Made by a program: the position numbers and the translations under genes
The notes under the pieces: model-generated
Seen by the model: the letters and a program-made list of their open reading frames with translations, nothing else
The model's database searches: none
Told to the model about the DNA's origin: nothing
NCBI GenBank assembly: GCA_964590645.1
Contig: CAZPYJ010000015.1
Location: forward strand, 1 to 64,000
DNA: 64,000 nt
DNA from: JAGNHN01 sp964590645
Lineage (GTDB): Bacteria; Bacteroidota; Bacteroidia; Bacteroidales; JAGNHN01
Direction: 5' to 3'
Shown: positions 17,001 to 24,511 of the stretch, in pieces
How positions within the stretch are numbered: position 1 is the first letter of the stretch
Layout: each line of letters starts with the position of its first letter

Positions 17001-20000
17001 GAGCAGCTATTCATATGACATCAGCCCGCTCAGTGGGGCTTCATCTTATGTATGGACAATAACACCTGCATCTGCAGGCAGTGTAAGCGGTTCCGGAAGC
17101 AATGTTTCCGTTCAATGGGCATCAGGATATTCCGGCTCAGCAAACCTCTCGGTATATGCGGTGAACAATTGCGGTCAAAGCCTGACATCCCCCCAGCTCC
17201 CCATCACCATCCAACCCCTCCCCGGTCAGGCGGGAACACCCACTGGCATAAGTCAGCGCTGCCAGGGAGCAGGTACTGACCAATATACCACTAATGGGGC
17301 ATCCAATGCGGTGTACGACGAATATGACTGGGTACTCAGTCCGGCTGCTGCCGGGAGTGTCAGTGGCAATACAACCAGCGCTACCGTCACCTGGAACCCT
17401 GCATTTTCAGGTACGGCTTATCTGAAGGTACGCGGGCACAATGGATGTGGATACGGAGATTATTCCAGTGAACAGTCTATCCTCGTATCCGGCACGCCCA
17501 TCATCACGCTGGGCGATACATTTGAGGTGAATTACCAAACCTATGTCAACATTCCCTGCAGCGTGACAGGGGGTTCAGGCAATTACCAGGTGAACTGGCA
17601 GCCTGCTCAGGCTTTCCAGTCGAATACCGTCATCTCCCCCACAACGGCCCTGCTTACTGCCGGGACCAATGCTACCCTCACCGTCACGGATGCCCAAAGC
17701 GCTTGCACAGCTGCAGCAAGTATATACCTTAAAATCAAAGGAGGCCCTTTGGCTGCCAGCGTCAATCCTGCAACACAGGATGTTTGTGCAGGTGAGGCTA
17801 CCTTCATCAATTATAACATCAGCGGGGGCTCAGAAAACTACACGGTGACAATCAATCCCGGGAACATCACTTTTATTCCCGGCAACCCTTCCGGCGCCAG
17901 AATGCTTAACCCCACTACCACCACTAATTACACCTTCAGTGTCTTTGATGGAGTGAACACGGTAACACAAAACTTCACCATTAATGTGAATCCGCTGCCA
18001 AACGATTATACCCAGACCCCGCAGCTTAATCTGTGCCTCGGTGAGAGCGGACATATTATACTGAGTGGATCAGAAATAGGAGTGCTTTATCAACTATACC
18101 GTAACGGGATTATCAGCGGAGCTGGAGTCCAGGGGACAGGAAGTGCCTTGCCCTTAGACCCTGTACAACTGGGAGGTAACTATACGGTGAGGGCAAGCCG
18201 TGCAGTTACAGACTGCGGTCGATGGCTGAGTGGGGCAACGAATGTCAGTGTGCATAGCTATCCCCTGGCAGATGCCGGTGCCAACCAATCGGTGAATTAC
18301 GGTAATCCTGTTAGCCTTTCCGCTTCGCCACCTCCTTCCGGGAATCAGTATGCCTACCAATGGGCACCTGCGTCTCTCTTGAACAATTCCAGTGCTGCGA
18401 ATCCAAGCAGCGGAGCGATGCTGAACCCTACCTGGTTCCATCTCACTGTGACGGATAATGTGACCGGCTGCAGCGGCACCGACAGCGTCTTTATTGATGT
18501 GATCGGCGGCCCCCTCCAGGCCTGGGCAAGCCAGAGCCAGCTTATCGTTTGCGCCGGCGAAAGTGTTCAGTTGCAGGGCTATGCCACCAATGGTACAGGC
18601 AATTATTCGTTTGCCTGGACTTCCATTCCGGCTGGACTCAACAGCAGTAGTCAAAATATCTCTGTTACTCTGATGCAGAACACCGCTTATGTCCTTACTG
18701 TATCGGATGGGAATGAGAGTTTGTCCGATACTCTTTCTGTGGTATTGTGCAATACGCCACAGAACCTGCATACCATCACCACAGACGTGCATTCTGTCAG
18801 CCTGAGCTGGGATCCGGTACCGGGGGCGCTGGAATATGCGATCAGCCATAAGAAATCCAGTCAGCAACAATGGTCATCGGGCACAAATGTCCTCACCAAC
18901 CAGGCCACTGTGAACAACCTGGATGAATTGACAGCCTATGATTTCCGGGTCAGGGCAAACTGTGGCGGACTGAGCCAGTGTACTTTCTCCGACACAGTGT
19001 CCGTAACTACCCTTGCCTGCGCAAATAACCTCGCAAACCTCGTGGCAGGCCAGGCCTATCCTCAACAGCTACTGGAAATTACCAGTGTCAGCTTTTTGCC
19101 GCAAGTACCGGTGCCCGGAAGTATGGTTACAATGATGGTCTCGTGGAAGATGAACACTCCCAGCTCCAGAATGCTTCACGCCAATGCCTATGGGAGCTGG
19201 GATACCCTTACTCCCCTGGGAAGCCTGTTTGCAGGCAATGCAACGTCAGGCTCCAGTGTCCTGAGCTTTGTAGCACCAGTCAGTCCCGGGTATCATCCCG
19301 TCCGCTTGTTGTTTGCCTTTGATGAAGAAGCCTATTCGAATTATACTTCCTCCAATCTCCCCAGTGTATTTCATTGTGCCACCATCGGGCATACACAGAC
19401 CTTCCGCTCGGATGTCCTGCTGAATGTTCAGTACTGTCAACCACCCGGCAATGTGCTTTTCACGGATATCGGATCGCAGACAGCCCGTATTAACTGGTCT
19501 TTGCAACCACTTGCACTCTCCTATGAGGTTCATTACCGGGATACCAGCAGTTCTGTCTGGAATACGCAGTCGGGTGTTACAGCAAATTTCCTTGATCTGA
19601 CGGCATTGATACCCAATACCATTTATGAGGTTTCGGTGGGGAGTCATTGTGCCCTGGGCTCTATAAGCAGCCTCAGTCCTCCTGCATATCTTGTTACAGA
19701 CGACAGTTGTTTCACGCCTGTGAATCTGAGTGTCTCACAAACAAAATCATCGATTAATCCAAATGTTTGGAGCCTGCATTTGCAGTGGAATAATGCCGGA
19801 AGCGGTGCAACCTATATCGTTCAGGAGTTCATTTTTGGGGACTGGGTGAATGTGGACAGCCCTGCAAATAATTACAGCACTCTAAATCGTAGTTATTCTG
19901 TCGGACAAACTGTTTTATTCAGGGTCAGAACAGTATGTAATAACGGGGACTTCAGCCCCTGGAGTAATTCGATCAGCTATTGTGTTGTTGCTCCTGTTTT

Positions 20001-23000
20001 CAGCCTTGACAGTTGCTGGATGACAGATATTATTGATATCAACAGCAATAGTTATTATGAATCTTTGATGTTTCACTTTGATCCTGAGGTGGATTTTGGC
20101 AGTCATTCAGTTTATTTGGAACTGTCAAAGTATGATGCTGCATCTTATGCAACTACTTTGATTGGTGTTTCTGATTCTTTTGAGATCAGCCCGGGTTCTA
20201 CGGAAGATATATCTTTTACAGTGGAGGCCGATAATATCAATAATGTCAGCTACAGCTTCATATTAAAGGTGTTTTATGCCGGTTTCTCCAGCCCTGAAGC
20301 GATATGGACGGACACTACCGATCCCTGTCTGGGCTGGGTTCCTATGGCGATGTATAAGAAGGTGGATCTCACCCAATCCTGGTTGTCTTACAAGGTTGAC
20401 CTGAACGGGGATACGTACAATGAGCAGGTGTGGATTGCAGCCCAGCTGCGTTCCACGAAAGACTCAGACCGTGAAGTCTACCTGGAAGTGCAAGGAAGGA
20501 CTTCTACCACACCCTTCACCTTTCTCACCTATTCAGATACCCTGCTCTTGAGGAGCAAAACGACAGATACCATTGTTGTACCTGTTGAGGCCTGGTTGCA
20601 GGGTAATTATGTGGCTTACTTCCGCTTGCTGGTGTATGACCAGGATGGTTTTGTCACTTCATTTATTGCGCCCGGGGGCCATCCGCTGAACGCTGTAAAG
20701 ATGCAAAAGGCATCTGCACCTTTGCTGAGCCTCTCGGCTGCCGGGATCGGATACGGCAGTGTAAGTATTAATGGGCAAATGATTTCTAATTTGCCTTATA
20801 CTTCAAGCTATACCAGCGGGACTGGAATGCTGCTGGAGGCTTTCCCAGACCCGGGGAGCCAGTTCTCCGGCTGGAAAGGGGATTTCATATCATCTGCGAA
20901 TCCCTTAATATTCAATCTCGACACAAGCATACACCTGAGTGTGCTGTTTGATACCCTCGATCCTGGCTGGAACAAGCCCATACCTACTACCTCTATTCAC
21001 AGGATATTCATTCCGGACTCTCTTTCAATAACGGTCAATGGGGTTCCGGCATCTCCGGGAGATATGTTGGGTGTGTTTTATGATTCTGCCTCTGTAGATC
21101 GATGTGCAGGGCAGGCAAGCTGGGATGGGAATAGTAAGACAATGCTGGTTTATGGTGAAGATGGTTTGGGTGACAATGGTTTCTCCAGTGGAGAAGTATT
21201 CAGGTGGAAGCTTTACCAGGCATCCAGTGGACTCTTATTTGATATGGATGCCGAATACCAGCCTTCCGGAACTGTATTTACCCACGATAGTTGTTTTGCT
21301 TCGGGGGGATTGAGTGGCCTTTCCAGGCTAAGTAAAGGAGCTGCTATACCGCTGAGCGTCAATGCCGGTCCTGACCAATGGGGATGTGCAGGACAGCCGC
21401 ACAACATCAATGCAGTGGCATCCGGGGGGGTACCACCCTATGATTTTCTCTGGAGTAATGGACAAATGACTGCGCAGTTCTCAGCAACCCCGATGAACAC
21501 CGTATCGTATGTGATCAATGTGGTAGATCAGATGCAGAATACAGCGCGAGATACCATTGTTGTTTTTGTGGATCCGGGTCCCGTCATAAGTCTAAGCGCC
21601 AATCCGGCAGTCGTATGCAGGGGTGAATCTGTAACCCTTACTGCCAGTGGTGCCCCTGACTATTTCTGGGGCATTCAGGGATTTCAGCTCCTTAATGACA
21701 GCCAAATAGAATTTGTTCCTCAACACTCACAGGTGGTGAATGTGTATAGCGGGACATTCGGAGGATGTGCAGGGCAGGCAAGTGTCTTCGTTGATGTTCA
21801 GTCCCTTCCCTCTACGTATCTGATTTCTCCTCTTAGCCTGTGTGAAGGAAGTACTGAGAGCCTGCTGCCCTATGCCAGTCCTTCCGGTGGAACTTTCTCC
21901 GGCTCCGGAGTTATGGGTTCCGATTTTCAGGCCGTAGGTTTACCCACTAATAATTGGGTACATTATTCATACGAAGATCCCTCCACCAGCTGCGCCAACA
22001 GTGATTCAATGTTGGTATCCATTCTTGAAGCACCTGTGTCATATCATCTGCAAGGGGGTGGGGATTATTGTGAAGACGTCCAGGGTGTTGCCCTGGAGAT
22101 GCTAGGCTCTCAAAGCTCTTGTATCTATAGTATTTACCGGAACGATACGCTCCTGAGTCAAAGGGGTGGGACGGGATCATCCATCAGCTTTGGACCCTAT
22201 CAGCAAAGTGGAGTTTATGCTGTTTCTGCCCTCAATAATCTCAATGGATGTCTTTCTATGATGGATAACGAGGCAAGCCTCTTATTTCATCCGCTCCCCC
22301 TTGTAAGCCTGAGCCTTCAGCCTGCACAGGTTTCCACGTCTCAAAATCCGGTATTGTTGCAGGGCGGTGATCCTGCAGGCGGCACCTATAACGGTGTTGG
22401 TGTTTCTAATGGATATTTCGATCCATCTCAGCTGCCTCCGGGGAATGTGATGGTGTATTATGCCTATGAGGATTCCTTGGGTTGTGCAGGAATGGACAGT
22501 GCTACCATCGAAGTACTTGCCAATAGTTTGATTGTGGATCTGGTTAGTTTCCCTTCACCCCCATATTGCAAGGATGAGCAATTTCAGTTATGCGCTTATA
22601 TTTCCGGGGGGACGCCACCTTATTCAACAAACTGGTTCATCCCTCCCTTCTATGGCGGCATCTATATGCCAATACAGGGTAATTCTGATTGCCGCACCGA
22701 CTTGGCAGATGCCTCTAAAACCATCACCGTTTTTGTGGAGGATGCCCTGGGCTTAAGCGCAAGTGTAGATTTCCATATTGAAGTGAACGACATCCAATTG
22801 CTGGCGCAGGCAGTCCCCTGGGAAGTCTGCAGTGGGGACAGTATACAGCTTCTTGCAACTGCAAATGGAGCCCAAGTATTTGAATGGATGGTGGGTAACG
22901 ATACCCTCATTGGGGGAAATCATCAATATCAGCCCCAAATGACCGGACTTGCCACTGCTTTGGTTATTGATTCGAATAATTGTGTTGAATATGCGGATGT

Positions 23001-24390
23001 TTTCATCCTTGTCTATCCACTACCTCAGGCCAATGCAGGTTTAGACCAGTCTATTCAAGCAGGCGATACGGCTGTCTTACAGGCATCTGGCGGCTTGGCA
23101 TATCAATGGAATACCCAACCACCTTCATCGGATAATCCAATCTCTGTTGCGCCATTGTTAAGTACTGAGTACATTGTTACTGTAAGTGATATCAACAACT
23201 GTGTTGCATTTGACTCTGTCTGGGTTTATGTAAGCACAGGGAGTGGGCAAATCTCCGGCTGGTTGGTCTATCAGAATCCCGCCAAAACCCCAGTAAGCGG
23301 ATGTACGGTTTCCTTGCTTCTGAATGGGAATGTTCTCCAATCCACATCCTCTGCAACGGATGGTTACTTTGAATTTCTGAACGTCTCCGCCGGAAATTAC
23401 GAACTGACTACCCAATGTACGCAAGCGTGGGGAGGTGGCAATTCCAATGATGCCCTCCTGGTACTGAAACATATGGTCGGAATAGAAACGCTCTATGGTA
23501 TCCATCTGGCAGCCGCAGATGTAGATCTCTCATCCTATGTGAATTCCACGGACGCCCTGAACATTGCCAAGCGTTTTGTTCAGCTGATCAATACATTCCC
23601 GGCCGGAGATTGGTGTATTCCGCAAAAGTCTTTCACAATGCCCGGGAGTATGATCTATCAGGATACCCTGGAAGCACTTTGTTTTGGGGATGTAAACGGG
23701 AGTTATACCCCTTCAGGGATCAAAAGTGAATTATCAATCCAAATTCAAAAGGTAGAGGAATTGTCATTGGGGAAAGATGAATCCAGTGCATTTCTGCATT
23801 ATCCCTTCATTACCCTTGAACCCATAAGGCTGTCTGCACTATCTCTTATTCTTGAGTGGCCGGAAGAGGTTCAGATAGATGATATCTCAGTACAAGGCTC
23901 CGACATTCCAGTGTTGACCAGGCAGGCAAGTGAGGAGCTGCGAATGGCCTGGTACAGCCTTGACCCCGTAAATTTTGAAGCAGGTGACACTGTCTTTACG
24001 ATGCGGATTAAACAGGGCATTGATCACCATCACTTCCGTCCTTCAGCTTTACCGGGAAGTGTCTTGGGTGATTCCGAAGGAAATTCAATACCAGCTGTGC
24101 TTGGAGTTCCGGCATTTACAGCGCAGGAAGGGGAATTTATTAGTATTTATCCATCACCAGCGCGGGATATAGTTAATGTGAGATTCTCCTTTGCAGTCAC
24201 TCCAGTGTCCCTTTTCTTACGCGTGACTGATTATCAAGGTAAGATGGTATTTTTTCGGGAACTGACTGCATCAGATATCGCAATTGGAGAGTTGCATATT
24301 GGGACGGCTGAAATGGAGTCCGGTTTATATATGATAGAGCTCCTTAGCGATAGGAATCGGATTAGTGGCAAAATGCTCGTCATTCACTAA
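14032..24390 (+). CDS. Giant T9SS-exported trypsin-like protease with Ig-like, FN3 and dockerin-like regions
   Basis: A 3452-residue surface or secreted protein. Signal peptide: residues 1-24 (ends NAQ). Residues about 235-462 form a trypsin-like protease with H277 (TVGHCIN), D328 (EDYALLLL) and S413 in GSSGSPW. An ASH-like beta domain follows (about 466-580, NSLNFGNINANTT), then four 78-residue Ig-like repeats (about 666-977, each with GGGTHC or GGGTYC, YWQGTN and CGW), and PKD/Ig-like units. FN3-like domains lie at about 1573-1670 and 1800-1980. A dockerin-like segment with paired Asp/Asn loops (about 3130-3190, NSNDALLVLKHMVG and NSTDALNIAKRF) comes before a type A T9SS sorting domain (about 3365-3452). 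The first 1.8 kb is clearly more AT-rich than the rest. The cleavage target is unknown. Confidence 0.88.
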   Translation: MKLATKSLIIVILSLTQLFNSTNAQEYSTFELVDTTSVFYKEITLSDVFNVLQVRAQAQTILPQLSEEERVLIDPEAVPSVIGVVRRLEEPFVLSAADFSEQITYPRKSEEAIINDSLVILTSHVKSEGAGALRIKFTKPDSLSEEVKIFVYTTNGEIFEPYRAWMFYENILWSHVFFAEEVLIQIQIPLDLIEEFQYILVEDVNHIDNLAFIKAACLEDVNCATANSFSGTNSLRRAVAGITTFGLGPTSIWCSGALLSNSTSNQLYQPLFQTVGHCINTQSGAQNAAFFFDYRTILCNSGAAAHTQVLRANRLWSSWSGMSSSTEDYALLLLEEKPSINPNGRVYLGWTTASLSNGDVIHNVSHPAYGDSKQKYARANKSFTYIWERCTGLTTDANDYSKITHGTTLPGSSGSPWVNTSGLVVGAHRGKCGSGNDPCNYNSFYQVSARMAYFFPSISGWLQGTSPVSMTISTNSLNFGNINANTTSTLNLTFTNQSTSGFNIDLSLSFTGTNASQFRIVNDGVVSTTANLYIAKGKSRTIQIRFQPNCGGSMGASLRVVHNATNISSPHNISLSGCAIPAQPGTLIGQTTACSGTQYIFSIPSVCGATSYNWEYSGGGTPIGSGTSVILTPTSSGTLRVRAVNSCGSSSWRNQNLVVNALPLGVSVGGGGTHCSSATLSATGGSGGTIYWQGTNSNGTSTTTPATSRTVTSTGTYYFRANNSCGWGTPGSVSVTINDPPSSVIVSGGGTHCNSTLLYASGGNGGTVYWQGANSNGTSTSTPASSQTVSTSGTYYFRAYNNCGWSAPGSATVTIVTLPGAVSVSGGGTYCNTATLYASGGAGGTIYWQGTNGNGTSTATPANTYSVTSSGTYCFRAHNSCGWGSPGSVSVTINQAPQPVTLSGGGTHCDSTVLYASGGNGGVIYWQGTNSNGTSTATPASSQSITASGTYYFRAYNNCGWGASGSANVVILTIPPSPGVITGNTNPCQGSSYSYDISPLSGASSYVWTITPASAGSVSGSGSNVSVQWASGYSGSANLSVYAVNNCGQSLTSPQLPITIQPLPGQAGTPTGISQRCQGAGTDQYTTNGASNAVYDEYDWVLSPAAAGSVSGNTTSATVTWNPAFSGTAYLKVRGHNGCGYGDYSSEQSILVSGTPIITLGDTFEVNYQTYVNIPCSVTGGSGNYQVNWQPAQAFQSNTVISPTTALLTAGTNATLTVTDAQSACTAAASIYLKIKGGPLAASVNPATQDVCAGEATFINYNISGGSENYTVTINPGNITFIPGNPSGARMLNPTTTTNYTFSVFDGVNTVTQNFTINVNPLPNDYTQTPQLNLCLGESGHIILSGSEIGVLYQLYRNGIISGAGVQGTGSALPLDPVQLGGNYTVRASRAVTDCGRWLSGATNVSVHSYPLADAGANQSVNYGNPVSLSASPPPSGNQYAYQWAPASLLNNSSAANPSSGAMLNPTWFHLTVTDNVTGCSGTDSVFIDVIGGPLQAWASQSQLIVCAGESVQLQGYATNGTGNYSFAWTSIPAGLNSSSQNISVTLMQNTAYVLTVSDGNESLSDTLSVVLCNTPQNLHTITTDVHSVSLSWDPVPGALEYAISHKKSSQQQWSSGTNVLTNQATVNNLDELTAYDFRVRANCGGLSQCTFSDTVSVTTLACANNLANLVAGQAYPQQLLEITSVSFLPQVPVPGSMVTMMVSWKMNTPSSRMLHANAYGSWDTLTPLGSLFAGNATSGSSVLSFVAPVSPGYHPVRLLFAFDEEAYSNYTSSNLPSVFHCATIGHTQTFRSDVLLNVQYCQPPGNVLFTDIGSQTARINWSLQPLALSYEVHYRDTSSSVWNTQSGVTANFLDLTALIPNTIYEVSVGSHCALGSISSLSPPAYLVTDDSCFTPVNLSVSQTKSSINPNVWSLHLQWNNAGSGATYIVQEFIFGDWVNVDSPANNYSTLNRSYSVGQTVLFRVRTVCNNGDFSPWSNSISYCVVAPVFSLDSCWMTDIIDINSNSYYESLMFHFDPEVDFGSHSVYLELSKYDAASYATTLIGVSDSFEISPGSTEDISFTVEADNINNVSYSFILKVFYAGFSSPEAIWTDTTDPCLGWVPMAMYKKVDLTQSWLSYKVDLNGDTYNEQVWIAAQLRSTKDSDREVYLEVQGRTSTTPFTFLTYSDTLLLRSKTTDTIVVPVEAWLQGNYVAYFRLLVYDQDGFVTSFIAPGGHPLNAVKMQKASAPLLSLSAAGIGYGSVSINGQMISNLPYTSSYTSGTGMLLEAFPDPGSQFSGWKGDFISSANPLIFNLDTSIHLSVLFDTLDPGWNKPIPTTSIHRIFIPDSLSITVNGVPASPGDMLGVFYDSASVDRCAGQASWDGNSKTMLVYGEDGLGDNGFSSGEVFRWKLYQASSGLLFDMDAEYQPSGTVFTHDSCFASGGLSGLSRLSKGAAIPLSVNAGPDQWGCAGQPHNINAVASGGVPPYDFLWSNGQMTAQFSATPMNTVSYVINVVDQMQNTARDTIVVFVDPGPVISLSANPAVVCRGESVTLTASGAPDYFWGIQGFQLLNDSQIEFVPQHSQVVNVYSGTFGGCAGQASVFVDVQSLPSTYLISPLSLCEGSTESLLPYASPSGGTFSGSGVMGSDFQAVGLPTNNWVHYSYEDPSTSCANSDSMLVSILEAPVSYHLQGGGDYCEDVQGVALEMLGSQSSCIYSIYRNDTLLSQRGGTGSSISFGPYQQSGVYAVSALNNLNGCLSMMDNEASLLFHPLPLVSLSLQPAQVSTSQNPVLLQGGDPAGGTYNGVGVSNGYFDPSQLPPGNVMVYYAYEDSLGCAGMDSATIEVLANSLIVDLVSFPSPPYCKDEQFQLCAYISGGTPPYSTNWFIPPFYGGIYMPIQGNSDCRTDLADASKTITVFVEDALGLSASVDFHIEVNDIQLLAQAVPWEVCSGDSIQLLATANGAQVFEWMVGNDTLIGGNHQYQPQMTGLATALVIDSNNCVEYADVFILVYPLPQANAGLDQSIQAGDTAVLQASGGLAYQWNTQPPSSDNPISVAPLLSTEYIVTVSDINNCVAFDSVWVYVSTGSGQISGWLVYQNPAKTPVSGCTVSLLLNGNVLQSTSSATDGYFEFLNVSAGNYELTTQCTQAWGGGNSNDALLVLKHMVGIETLYGIHLAAADVDLSSYVNSTDALNIAKRFVQLINTFPAGDWCIPQKSFTMPGSMIYQDTLEALCFGDVNGSYTPSGIKSELSIQIQKVEELSLGKDESSAFLHYPFITLEPIRLSALSLILEWPEEVQIDDISVQGSDIPVLTRQASEELRMAWYSLDPVNFEAGDTVFTMRIKQGIDHHHFRPSALPGSVLGDSEGNSIPAVLGVPAFTAQEGEFISIYPSPARDIVNVRFSFAVTPVSLFLRVTDYQGKMVFFRELTASDIAIGELHIGTAEMESGLYMIELLSDRNRISGKMLVIH
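16027..16962 (+). repeat. Four in-frame 234-bp tandem repeats inside the giant protease gene
   Basis: Units begin at 16027, 16261, 16495 and 16729, exactly 234 bp (78 codons) apart with no length variation. Each encodes an Ig-like module starting GGGTHC or GGGTYC with YWQG, a Thr/Ser-rich stretch, TYYFRA or TYCFRA, and NNCGW or NSCGW. The DNA similarity between units is high, so recent duplication or gene conversion is likely. Copy number may vary between strains. Confidence 0.92.
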
Positions 24391-24413
24391 CAAGTGTAAA
24401 GAATAAACTCTAA

Positions 24414-24511
24414 TTGGCAGCGGGGGGATTTACTGAGTGACGTTGAGTCAATGGAAGCCGCTCCCCGAGCGCTTGCCTCGAGCGCAGTCGAGAGGGAATC
24501 GAGGGGAGCGC
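24414..24511. repeat. Dispersed GC-rich palindromic repeat (second permuted copy)
   Basis: This contains GCAGCGGGGGGATTTACTGA, CTCCCCGAGCGCTTGCC and CTCGAGCGCAGTCGAG. The same blocks at 5568-5700 come in the opposite order. It fills the gap between two convergent genes for surface proteins, and the palindrome could also act as a bidirectional transcription stop. Confidence 0.7.
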
